Origin: Desulfohalovibrio reitneri
GTDB taxonomy: Bacteria > Desulfobacterota > Desulfovibrionia > Desulfovibrionales > Desulfovibrionaceae
Reading direction: 5' to 3'
Assembly: GCF_000711295.1 (NCBI RefSeq)
Contig: NZ_JOMJ01000003.1
Coordinates: forward strand, 2,119,501 to 2,183,500
DNA: 64,000 bases
This document shows positions 18,484-26,125 of this stretch, piece after piece. A program made the position numbers and the translations under genes. The notes under the pieces were generated by a model. It was not told where the DNA came from and did no database searches. It saw only the letters and a program-made list of their open reading frames with translations. Numbering within the stretch: position 1 is the stretch's first letter; the number at the start of each line of letters is the position of its first letter.

Positions 18484-19835
18484 ATGGCAGCCCAGCGCCG
18501 CCGCCTGACCATCCTCGGCCTCGACGGCCTCTCCCTGCCCCTGGCCCGCCGCTTGGCGGAACTCCACCGCCTGCCCGCCGTGGCCAGCTTGGCCACCGCC
18601 CCCTCCGCCCGCACCGTCCCCTCGGAACTGCCCGAGCTCTCGCCCGTCAACTGGACCGCCCTGGCCACGGCCAGCGGGCCGGAAACCCACGGCGTGTACG
18701 GCTTCACCCGCCTGGACCCCACGGACTTCTCCCTCTCCCTGACCGACTTCTCCCACGTCCAGGCCCCCACCGTCTTCGACCGCCTGGGCGAGGCCGGGCT
18801 CACCTCCCGGGTGGTCAACCTGCCCAACACCTACCCGGCCCGGCCCATCCCCGGCATGCTGGTTTCCGGCTTCGTGGCCCCGAACCTGCACCGCGCCTGC
18901 CACCCGCCCATGCTGGCCGCCATGCTGGAACAGCGCGGCTACCTGCTGGAAGCCGACACCACCCGGGGCGCGGCCGAGCCGGACCACCTGCTGGCCCAGC
19001 TCCGCCAGACCATCGCCTCCCGCCGCTCCGCGCTGGACCTGCTCTGGGACGACCTGGACTGGGACTGTTTCTGCCTCGTCCTCACGGAAACCGACCGCCT
19101 TTTCCATTTCCTCCTCCCGGCCGCCCTGGACCCGGACAACCACCTCTTCGCCCCCATCACCGCCGTGCTGCGCCAATGGGACGAACTTGTGGGCGAGGTC
19201 CTCGAACGCCACCACGACCTGCCCGAACCCAAGCGCTTCATCACCGTGGCCGACCACGGCTTCACCGAGACCATCACCGAGGTGGACCTCAACGCCGTGC
19301 TCCGCGACATGGGCCTTTTGCGCCTGCGCCACGAACCGCGCGACGAGTGGGACACCACCGCCATCGACCCCGCCTCCCGCGCCTTCGCCCTGGACCCCTC
19401 CCGCGTCTACATCCACACCAGCGACCGCTTCCCCCACGGCCCCGTCCCCCGGCCGAGGCCCCCGCCATCGCCCGGGCCGTCAGCGACCGCCTGGCCGCCC
19501 TCCAGCACCACGGCCAGCCCGTCATCCAGCAGGTCCACACCCGCCACGACCTCTACAACGACGCCCCCCGCGCACCGGACCTGGTGGCCACGGCCCACCC
19601 CGGTTACGAGCTCAAGGCCAAGCTCGACCGCGTAGACATATTCTCCCTGCACGGCCGCTTCGGCTGCCACACCCCACACGACGCCATCTTCACCGACACA
19701 GGGCACGGTGAACCGGGAAGAATGCGGGAAGTGGGAGAGCTGGTGCTGGAATGGTTCGGGATTGGTTCGGGAAGTGAAGATTTCGCCCTTGCGGGCGACC
19801 AGGGCCTGCGCGGCCCTGGACCCGCGGCAAAGTAA
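18484..19835 (+). pseudogene. Alkaline-phosphatase superfamily / type I phosphodiesterase-like protein, frameshifted
   Basis: The N-terminal part has AP-superfamily metal-site motifs: TILGLDGLSLPLARRLAEL, the nucleophile region LSPVNWTALATA, LFHFLLP and TVADHGFTETITEV. The frame breaks in the C5 run at 19446-19450. One extra C restores the reading into ...PAEAPAIARAVSDRLAAL and on to VDIFSLHGRFGCHTPHDAIF. The restored frame then reads straight into repeat R1 and uses a TAA inside its third hairpin (19833-19835), so the last 20 or so residues are repeat-derived. Probable role: hydrolysis of a phosphodiester on a glycan or nucleotide. Confidence 0.72.
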
Positions 19836-19843
19836 CTTTGCAT
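19779..19843 (+). repeat. Three-hairpin downstream repeat, copy R1
   Basis: Core copy. Hairpin I is CGCCC/GGGCG, hairpin II is CCAGGGCC/GGCCCTGG with loop TGCGC, hairpin III is GCAAAG/CTTTGC around TAA. It is on the same strand as the phosphodiesterase-like gene and provides that frame's stop codon. The extended tail follows. Confidence 0.9.
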
Positions 19844-20045
19844 TTGTGTTCGCGGGTTGGAGCGCGTCAGTGGGATGTATGGGAGCACTCCGGCGAATCG
19901 GCGATTGTGGAGCGCGTCTGCCGGTACAACCTCGCCCCGGTCGTTTAGCTTCCCATGCGTGGGACGCGGAATTGGGCTACGGTCTCCCGGCTAAACTTTG
20001 CCAGTACCACGCCCCCGAGCGAAGCGAGCGATAGAAAGTTTCCTA
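19844..20045 (+). repeat. Extended tail of repeat R1
   Basis: About 200 bp after the core are shared, with point changes, with 48419-48620 (+) and partly with 60854-60990 (+) and 54110-54264 (-). Shared blocks include TTCGCGGG, GGGAGCACTCCGGCGAA, the GGCCGTTTGGCT-like block, GCGGAATTGGGCT and CGAGCGAAGCGAGCGA. No coding frame is conserved between copies. The 19836-20172 gap holds this tail and the palindrome below. Confidence 0.75.
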
Positions 20046-20073
20046 TGTGGCCCCAGGTCAAGAGGGAGAGGGG

Positions 20074-20125
20074 TTGGGAGAGGGAGGAAAGCCCCCTTTT
20101 TAAAGGGTTTTTTTCCCTCTCCCAA
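20074..20125. repeat. 52-nt imperfect palindrome associated with the extended repeat
   Basis: The left arm starts TTGGGAGAGGGAGGAAA and the right arm ends TTTTTCCCTCTCCCAA, with a small internal mismatch zone. The same 52-nt element occurs in near-perfect form at 48639-48690. Here it sits between convergent genes and could act as a bidirectional terminator. Confidence 0.7.
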
Positions 20126-20172
20126 TGCCCTGAACGCTCACCCTCGCCAGCCACCCTCCATTCTCTTGCTCC

Positions 20173-21261
20173 CTAGGCCACGCGCAGTTTCTTGAAGGCG
20201 CGGCGGATGTGGTCCAGCCAGGAGGGTTTGCGGGGTTGGCGGCTGGCTTCAAGGGCTTGGGCGAGTTGTTCCACGGTGACCGGCTGGGGGAGCTGGTGGC
20301 GCTGGAGCAGGTCTTCGGCCCGGTCCTCGTAGCCCATGATGATGTAGGCCTTGGCCAAGCAGGTGACCGTTTTCTGGCAGGTGGGGGTGAGTTTGACCGC
20401 CCGTCTCCAGGCCAGGACGGCTTGGCGGTAGAGTTCCTTTTTCCAGAGCTGTTTGCCCAGTTCGAAGAAGGGGTTTTCGATGGAGCCGCCGTCCTTGAGG
20501 ACTTCGCCGAAGATAGCCTTGACCTCCATGAAGCGGTCCTGTTCGGCGTAGAGCCAGGCCGCCTTGCTCATCAACCGCAGGAAGGCGTTCTTGTCGCCCT
20601 TGGCCTTCCAGGCGCGGGCCAGGCCTTCATAGGCCTCGGCGTAGGCGCGGTTGAGGGAGAGGGCGGTCTTGAAGCTGGTGACGGCCTGGTCGTAGTTGGC
20701 CGCGGCCAGGTGGTCCAGTCCCTGCTCCAGGTGGTCGCGGGCGGGGTGGGCGCGGGCGTAGGAGGTCACGGTGCGCTCGGCCTGCCGGGTGCTTTCGCGG
20801 CGCATGGCCCGGGCCTTGGCCAGCATCATGGCCGCGGCGGTGGGCAGGCGGGCGTTGCGCTGGGCGCGGTTGATCTGCTGGGAGAGGGCGTCCTGGGAGT
20901 ACGGCCGCACGAGGAAGCCGAAGCAGCCGGAGGAGACGGCGTCCAGCACGTGGTTGCGGTGGTTCTTGTCCGAAACCATGATTACGGGCAGATTGTGGTG
21001 GACGTCGCGCAGGCGGTTGATGAGTTCCGTGCCCGGCATATCGGACAGCACGCGGTCGCACAGGACCAGGTCGGCCTCGTTCTTTTCCAGGTGGCGCAGG
21101 ACCTGCCCGCCGGACTCGAAGGAGTTGACCTCTTCGGCGCCCAGGTTTTTGAGCATGGACCGGTCAAGCCTTGCGCGGGCCTCGTTTTCCGAAACGACCA
21201 GGACGGTTCCCAATTGCGGCATGACGTTCTCCAGCGGCAGTTTTTTCCCTTTTTGGGACAT
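20173..21261 (-). CDS. Receiver-domain protein with TPR repeats
   Basis: A 362-residue cytoplasmic protein. Residues about 14-135 form a response-regulator receiver: TVLVVSENEARARLDRSML at the acidic-pocket end, LVLCDRVLSDMPG with the phosphoacceptor Asp, IMVSDKN, and VRPYSQDAL holding an Arg where Lys is usual. Residues about 170-330 contain TPR-like helices such as HLAAANYDQAVTSFKTALSLN and AYAEAYEGLARAWKA. There is no output DNA-binding domain, so it likely works through protein contacts. The partner kinase is not obvious. It is divergent from the small membrane gene at 21300. Confidence 0.8.
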   Translation of the reverse strand: MSQKGKKLPLENVMPQLGTVLVVSENEARARLDRSMLKNLGAEEVNSFESGGQVLRHLEKNEADLVLCDRVLSDMPGTELINRLRDVHHNLPVIMVSDKNHRNHVLDAVSSGCFGFLVRPYSQDALSQQINRAQRNARLPTAAAMMLAKARAMRRESTRQAERTVTSYARAHPARDHLEQGLDHLAAANYDQAVTSFKTALSLNRAYAEAYEGLARAWKAKGDKNAFLRLMSKAAWLYAEQDRFMEVKAIFGEVLKDGGSIENPFFELGKQLWKKELYRQAVLAWRRAVKLTPTCQKTVTCLAKAYIIMGYEDRAEDLLQRHQLPQPVTVEQLAQALEASRQPRKPSWLDHIRRAFKKLRVA

Positions 21262-21299
21262 ACGCCGTGGAGAATGCAGTTGCGGTGCCAGGAGGATGC

Positions 21300-21776
21300 A
21301 TGGCGGGGAAGAACAAGGATTTCGAAGGCTGCGATCTGGAGTACGCCCAGATGCGCAAGGTGCTGGGCAGCGACGCCGAGGTCTGGAAGACCCTGCAGCA
21401 CCAGTTCGGCGTCATCCATCACCGCATCCAGACCCTTTTCACCCTGGGCGCGCTGGCCATCACCGTCACCGGCTTCTCCGGCCACCGCATGGTGGCCGCC
21501 GGGCCGTGGTCCGGCATCCCGCTGGTCATCGGCCTGGTCATCGTCATGGCCGGGCTGCTGGTGGCGTTGTATGGATTCTCGCGACTGCGCTGGATATCCA
21601 CCTACATCGCGGACAACCCGGAAGAGAGCTTCTGCCGCATCATCGCCGCCCGCAACCAGAAGACCCGCGCCTTCCGCACTTCCCTCAAGATCGTCCTCAT
21701 CGGCCTCTGCTTCTACGTCCTGGCCATCGCCAACTACCTCATACAGGCCTCGACGGGACAGATGCCGCTGTTTTAG
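21300..21776 (+). CDS. Small membrane protein with two to three transmembrane helices
   Basis: A 158-residue protein. The start is the ATG at 21300 with AGGAGG 4 bp before it; an in-frame GTG at 21267 lacks such a site and runs into the divergent promoter region. Hydrophobic segments are TLFTLGALAITVTGF, IPLVIGLVIVMAGLLVALYGF and LKIVLIGLCFYVLAIANYLI. The charged N-terminus and the loop between helices two and three would face the cytoplasm. I do not recognise the family. It is convergent with the epimerase at 21965. Confidence 0.75.
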   Translation: MAGKNKDFEGCDLEYAQMRKVLGSDAEVWKTLQHQFGVIHHRIQTLFTLGALAITVTGFSGHRMVAAGPWSGIPLVIGLVIVMAGLLVALYGFSRLRWISTYIADNPEESFCRIIAARNQKTRAFRTSLKIVLIGLCFYVLAIANYLIQASTGQMPLF

Positions 21777-21887
21777 GCGGAAGAGGGATGAAGGGTAGTG
21801 GAATGTGAGTATTATCCTGCCCCCGGTCGCGGATTCGCCGAAGCGCTCCCTTCCCTCGCACTCACGCGCGTTAACCCGCGAACACAC

Positions 21888-21954
21888 ATGCAAAGTTAGT
21901 TTGCCGCAGGGTCCAGGGGGCGCGTAGCCCCCTGGTCGCCCGAAGGGCGAAATC
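21888..21954 (-). repeat. Three-hairpin downstream repeat, copy R2
   Basis: On the - strand it begins about 10 bp after the stop codon of the epimerase at 21965. Hairpin II is CCAGGGGGC/GCCCCCTGG with loop TACGC. Hairpin III has one mismatch (GCAAAC/CTTTGC). Confidence 0.9.
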
Positions 21955-21964
21955 TTCCCAGCCT

Positions 21965-22957
21965 TTACGTATTGCCCCCAGCGAACCAGGCCACGGTGCG
22001 GCGCACCGCCCCGGGCAAGTCGGTGCGGGCTTGCCAGCCGAGCATGCGCCGGGCCTTGGAGGTGTCGGCGTAGTTGCGCATGACGTCGCCCTGCCGCTTT
22101 TCGCCGTGGCGCACGGTGAAGCCGGTTATGCCGGCGCGTTCAAGCTCCGGCACCAGGACGTCCATCAATTCCAGGATGGAGGTTTCCCGGGCAGTGGCGA
22201 TCTGGAAGACTTCACCGCCCACCCCGGGGGCGTAGGCCGCCCGCAGGATGGCCTCGATGAGGTCGTCCACGTACACGAAATCCCGCGTCTGGGTGCCGTC
22301 GCCGAAAATCTCCAGCTCCTCCCCGGCCATGGCCTTGCGGATGAACTTGGCCACCACGCTGGACTTGCGGCCGGACAGCGGCCCCAGCACGTTGGAGAAG
22401 CGCAGGGCCACGGTCTCCACCCCGAAGGTGTTGTAATAGGCCGAGCAGTAGCCCTCCCCCGCCAGCTTGGAGGCCCCGTAGGGCGAGACCGGCCGTGGCG
22501 GGATGTCCTCGCGGATGGGCGGCTCCACCTCCCCGGCGGGCGCGCCGGAGGAGGCGAAGACGAAGCGAGGCACGCCGCCCGCCCGCGCCGCCTCCAGATA
22601 GTTGAGGGTGCCGATGACGTTGGCCCGGCAGTCCATGCGGGGGTTCTCCACCGACGGGGCCACGCCGGTGTTGGCCGCCAGATGGACAACAACCTCCATG
22701 CCCTCGGCGGCGCGCACGGCCAGGTCCTCGTCCAGGATGTCGCCGGGGACGAGCTCCACCTTGCCCGGGCGTGGCTGGCCCGGCTCAGCCGCCTCCACGA
22801 AGTCGCAGGCCAGGGCCAGGTCCTCGCGGGTGCCCACGCTGAGGTTGTCCACCACGCGGATGAAGGGCTCCCCCTCGGCCAGCAGGCGGCGGATGAGGTT
22901 GCGGCCGATGAAGCCGCAGCCCCCGGTGATGAGCCAGTTGGCGCGCTCTAGGACCAT
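21965..22957 (-). CDS. NAD-dependent sugar epimerase/dehydratase
   Basis: A 330-residue extended short-chain dehydrogenase/reductase. Motifs are WLITGGCGFIGRNLIRRLL, VVHLAANTGVAPSVENP, FASSGAPAGE, and SPYGASKLAGEGYC with the YxxxK pair. The segment RDFVYVDDLIEAI is typical of UDP-glucose 4-epimerase-like enzymes. The start is the ATG at 22957; the upstream open frame is a shadow of the next gene. It overlaps the UDP-sulfoquinovose synthase gene by 10 bp, so the three genes from 25213 down to 21965 form one operon. Substrate not determined. Confidence 0.82.
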   Translation of the reverse strand: MVLERANWLITGGCGFIGRNLIRRLLAEGEPFIRVVDNLSVGTREDLALACDFVEAAEPGQPRPGKVELVPGDILDEDLAVRAAEGMEVVVHLAANTGVAPSVENPRMDCRANVIGTLNYLEAARAGGVPRFVFASSGAPAGEVEPPIREDIPPRPVSPYGASKLAGEGYCSAYYNTFGVETVALRFSNVLGPLSGRKSSVVAKFIRKAMAGEELEIFGDGTQTRDFVYVDDLIEAILRAAYAPGVGGEVFQIATARETSILELMDVLVPELERAGITGFTVRHGEKRQGDVMRNYADTSKARRMLGWQARTDLPGAVRRTVAWFAGGNT

Positions 22958-24096
22958 TTCACCCTCGGCAGAATCTTGCGGTTGTCGATGCGGTCGCGGT
23001 TGCGCAGCACCCGCTCCAGCATTTCGCCCAGCACGTCCTCGGTCATGTAGTGCGGCTTGAGCCCCAGATCCAGCAGGCCGGAATGGGCGGCGTTGTAGTA
23101 GTGCTCCTCGGCTTCCTTGCGCGGGTTGGGGATGGACTTCACGGCCACGTCCAGGCTGTGAAGCCGTCCCGCGGCCTGGATGCGCTCGGCCAGGTCCAGC
23201 ACGGTGAACTGCTCGGTGAACTGGTTGAAGATGCGCAGCTCGCCCTTGTCTGCCGGGCTGTTCATGGCCAGCTCCACGCACTGCAGCGTGTCCTTGATGT
23301 TCAGGTAGCCGCGCTCCTGCCCGCCTTTGCCGTACACGGTCAGGGGCACCCCGGCCGCGGCCTGTACCAGGAAGCGGTTGACCACGGTGCCGAAGATGTC
23401 GTCGTAATTGAAATAGGGCGCCAGGCGCGGGTGCAGGTCGGCCTCGTCCGTGGAGAGGCCGTAGACCGGACCCTGCATGAGGTCGGTCACGCGCAGGCCG
23501 TGGGTGCGCACGTAGAACCACAAGAGGTCCGTGTCCTGGATTTTGGTGGTGTGATAGAGGCTGGCGGCCTGGCGGGGGTAGAGAAAGGTGTCGCGGCGGC
23601 CCTTGTGCTCGATCTCAAGCCAGCCTTCCTCGATGTCGATGTCCGGGGTGCCGTACTCGCCCATGGTGCCCAGCTTGACGATGTGGCAGTCCGGCGCGTG
23701 CCTGAGCACAGCCCAGACGAGGTTGAAGGTGGTGCCCAGGTTGTTGTCCAGGGTCAGCTTGGCCTGCTCGAAGCCCATCATGGAGTACGGCGCGCTGGGC
23801 TGCTCAGCGTAGTGGATGACCGCCTCGGGGCGGTGTTCCTCCACCAGCCACTCCATGAAGCGCATGTCCGCGCAGTCGCCCACGGCGACCCGCACCTGGC
23901 TGCCGGAGGCCTCCTGAAAGAGTTCCGCCCGCTCCGCCAGGGTGGGCACGGGCAGCAGCGGCTCGGAGTCTGTCTCCAGGCAGATGGTGCGGCGCAGGTA
24001 GTTGTCCGCGGCCAGGACGTCGTGCCCCTTGGCCGCCAGGGCCATGGCCGTGGGCCAGCCCAGGTAGCCGTCGCCGCCGAGGATGAGGACGCGCAT
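22948..24096 (-). CDS. UDP-sulfoquinovose synthase (SQD1/SqdB-like)
   Basis: A 382-residue protein that closely follows plant and bacterial UDP-sulfoquinovose synthases: VLILGGDGYLGWPTAMAL at the start, then EQPSAPYSMMG, VKLGTMGEYGTPDIDIEEG holding the catalytic Thr, QAASLYHTTKIQDT holding Tyr-xxx-Lys, LTVYGKGGQERGYLNIKDT, and PNPRKEAEEHYYN. The family converts UDP-glucose and sulfite to UDP-sulfoquinovose. The start is the ATG at 24096, 1 bp after the upstream stop. No sulfolipid synthase (SqdX) is visible here, so the sugar may go to a glycan or to lipids made elsewhere. Confidence 0.9.
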   Translation of the reverse strand: MRVLILGGDGYLGWPTAMALAAKGHDVLAADNYLRRTICLETDSEPLLPVPTLAERAELFQEASGSQVRVAVGDCADMRFMEWLVEEHRPEAVIHYAEQPSAPYSMMGFEQAKLTLDNNLGTTFNLVWAVLRHAPDCHIVKLGTMGEYGTPDIDIEEGWLEIEHKGRRDTFLYPRQAASLYHTTKIQDTDLLWFYVRTHGLRVTDLMQGPVYGLSTDEADLHPRLAPYFNYDDIFGTVVNRFLVQAAAGVPLTVYGKGGQERGYLNIKDTLQCVELAMNSPADKGELRIFNQFTEQFTVLDLAERIQAAGRLHSLDVAVKSIPNPRKEAEEHYYNAAHSGLLDLGLKPHYMTEDVLGEMLERVLRNRDRIDNRKILPRVKWS

Positions 24097-24097
24097 G

Positions 24098-25213
24098 TCA
24101 GTTCTCCCGGCCTTCGGCCAGTTCTTCCTTGTCCCCCGGCCAGTAGCGGCGGGCGGGGTGGTCCACCTCCCGCTCCGCCTCGGCCAGCAGGTCGTTGTCC
24201 AGCAGGAAGCGGCGCAGCTCCTCCTGGTCCAGGGGGGTCTCGTTCTGGGAGTTGTAGGGGTTGTCCACCGTCTCGGAGAGCAGACCCGGGTGGTCGTACT
24301 CGATGTCCTTGAACAGCCCGCGGAAGGCGGGTAGCACCGCGAAGTAATCCTCAAGCTCCACGGCCCGGCGGGTCTCCTCGTGGCTCATGAGTTCCTCGTA
24401 CATCTTCTCGCCCGGCTTCACCCCGATGGTCTCGATGCCCACGTCCTCCGGGTCGTGCCCGAAGCGCGGGGCCAGCTCGCGGATCATGACCTCGGCCAGG
24501 TCGATGATGCGGATGACCGGCATCTTGGTGACGAAGATTTCCCCGCCCCTGGCCAGGGTGGCGGAGTCCACCACCAGCCGCACGGCCTGCTCCTCGCTCA
24601 TGATGAAGCGGGTCATTTCCGGGTCGGTGAGGGTCACGGGGCCGCCCCGGCGTATCTGCTCGCTGAAGATGGGGATGACCGAGCCGCGCGAGCCCAGCAC
24701 GTTGCCGAAGCGGGTGGAGGCGAAGACCGGGCGACCGCCTCGGCCGGAAAGGTTGGCAGCGGTCATGAGCCGCTCCCCCATGAGCTTGGAGGTGCCCATG
24801 ACGTTGGTGGGGTTCACGGCCTTGTCCGATGAGGTGAAGATCACCCGCTCCACGCCGCAGCGCAGGGCGGCGTGAACCACGTTCTGCACGCCGATGATGT
24901 TGGTCTGGGTGGCCTCGAAGGGCGAGTGCTCGCACATGACCACGTGCTTGAAGGCGGCGGTGTGGAAGACCACGTCCGCGCCCTCCATGACCCGGCCCAA
25001 CGTGTCGCGGTCGCGCACGTCGGCCAGACGGAAGGAGACCCCCGGCCGGGCGGCGTGCCGCTGCTCGCTGAAGAACAGCTCCGACTCGTTGTTGTCGATG
25101 CCCACCAGCTCGGCCACCTTGTGGTCGCGGAGCAGATGCTCCACCAGCCTGGCCCCGATGGTGCCGCAGGCCCCGGTGACCAGCACCCGCTTTTCGGCAA
25201 TCGATTCGCTCAT
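24098..25213 (-). CDS. UDP-sugar 4,6-dehydratase of the CapD/PseB type
   Basis: A 371-residue soluble member of the polysaccharide-biosynthesis dehydratase family. VLVTGACGTIGARLVEHLL is the NAD motif, FHTAAFKHVVMCEHSPFEA is the family signature, and SSDKAVNPTNVMGTSK has Met in place of the usual YxxxK tyrosine, as in WbpM-type enzymes. FASTRFGNVLGSRGSVIP is also typical. The ATG at 25213 has a GGGGAGAA box. It is the first gene of the operon, ahead of the UDP-sulfoquinovose synthase. Likely product: a UDP-4-keto-6-deoxy-HexNAc. Confidence 0.85.
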   Translation of the reverse strand: MSESIAEKRVLVTGACGTIGARLVEHLLRDHKVAELVGIDNNESELFFSEQRHAARPGVSFRLADVRDRDTLGRVMEGADVVFHTAAFKHVVMCEHSPFEATQTNIIGVQNVVHAALRCGVERVIFTSSDKAVNPTNVMGTSKLMGERLMTAANLSGRGGRPVFASTRFGNVLGSRGSVIPIFSEQIRRGGPVTLTDPEMTRFIMSEEQAVRLVVDSATLARGGEIFVTKMPVIRIIDLAEVMIRELAPRFGHDPEDVGIETIGVKPGEKMYEELMSHEETRRAVELEDYFAVLPAFRGLFKDIEYDHPGLLSETVDNPYNSQNETPLDQEELRRFLLDNDLLAEAEREVDHPARRYWPGDKEELAEGREN

Positions 25214-25498
25214 GGTTCTCCCCGCGGTCCGTTCGTGTTCCGGTACCATTGCCGTGGAACAATCCGCTGTCTCGCCGAACGGATACACGCTCCCGTAGAC
25301 CCTGGCAAACCAGCGCTAAGTGCGCTCCGGCAAGCCAGGCGGGATGGGGTGGGTGGTGTCGGTTTGGGCAAAAGAAAGGAGAAATAAACAGTTTTTGTTA
25401 TGCGGGAAATGCGTCAAGCGGTTTTGGAGCCAAGCCATGCCGATCCGCCGGAGCGCTCCCTTCCCTCGCACCTGACTCCCGCCATCCCGCGAATTCAC
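25214..25498. other. Intergenic region upstream of the 24098-25213 operon
   Basis: No credible gene. The part nearest 25213 should hold the promoter of the - strand sugar operon, but I see no clear -35/-10 pair. From about 25450 the sequence matches the tail side of repeat R3 (GGAGCGCTCCC, then CATCCCGCGAA). Confidence 0.5.
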
Positions 25499-25598
25499 AT
25501 GCAAAGTTACTTTGCCGCAGGGTCCAGGGGGTGCGTAGCCCCCTGGTCGCTGAAGGCGAAATGTCTTTCTGGTCCTGGGCGCCCGAAGGGCGGAATCT
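25499..25598 (-). repeat. Three-hairpin downstream repeat, copy R3, with an extra partial unit
   Basis: The core lies at 25499-25562 on the - strand. A second partial unit at about 25571-25598 repeats the first hairpin and starts within a few bases of the nuclease stop codon. Hairpin III is perfect here (GCAAAGT/ACTTTGC). Confidence 0.85.
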
Positions 25599-25601
25599 TC
25601 C

Positions 25602-26060
25602 CTACTCCCACATCCCTTTCTTCGCTTTCTTCGCCGTCTCCATGGCCTGTTTCAACTCCCTTTGGTGCTTGCCGTTGGGCTTATAGAACTTGGCCTTGGC
25701 CAGACCGGACTTGACGAGGTGGAGGTTGAGGAAGCGGCCGCGGCAGGTGACATAGGCCAGGAGGCGGTCGTAGCGGTCCCGCAGTTCCTGGTCGTAACGT
25801 AGATGGAGTCGGCTGCCTTGAGGGCAGTGCCGGACGACCCAATCCTCGGCCTGCTGGCCGTAGGGCTGGTTCCATTCAGGGGCGTCCAGGCCGATGAGGC
25901 GGACCTGGGTCTCCCTGGAGCCATGGCGCACCAGCAAGGAGTCGCCGTCGATGACCCGCACGAGTTGGGCTGTTTCCGGCGGGTTGGACTGCTGTTCAGC
26001 GCAGGCCGGGGCGGCGAGCAGGGCGGCCAGGAGCATGGCGGCCAGGTACCGGGCGGGCAT
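25602..26060 (-). CDS. Secreted thermonuclease-like (SNc) nuclease
   Basis: A 152-residue protein with an N-terminal signal peptide (MPARYLAAMLLAALLAAPACA) likely cut after ACA. The nuclease domain shows AQLVRVIDGDSLLV, VRLIGLDAPEWNQPYG, RYDRLLAYV and LNLHLVKSGLAKA, matching the Asp, Arg and Glu-region active-site layout of staphylococcal nuclease homologues. It should degrade nucleic acid in the periplasm or outside the cell. The upstream gene stops 65 bp away, so it may be read from the end of the hdr operon. Confidence 0.85.
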   Translation of the reverse strand: MPARYLAAMLLAALLAAPACAEQQSNPPETAQLVRVIDGDSLLVRHGSRETQVRLIGLDAPEWNQPYGQQAEDWVVRHCPQGSRLHLRYDQELRDRYDRLLAYVTCRGRFLNLHLVKSGLAKAKFYKPNGKHQRELKQAMETAKKAKKGMWE

Positions 26061-26125
26061 GCCCCCGGAATACCCCCAGCCGCACTCTGCCGCAAGGTTT
26101 CCGTCCGTGGAGCGTAAGATCGGGC

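Noticed and set aside
19779-19843. Repeat cores as ordinary rho-independent terminators
   Set aside because: The hairpins are strong but no U-tract follows, and at 50941-50974 a real terminator stands next to copy R8. A different role is more likely.
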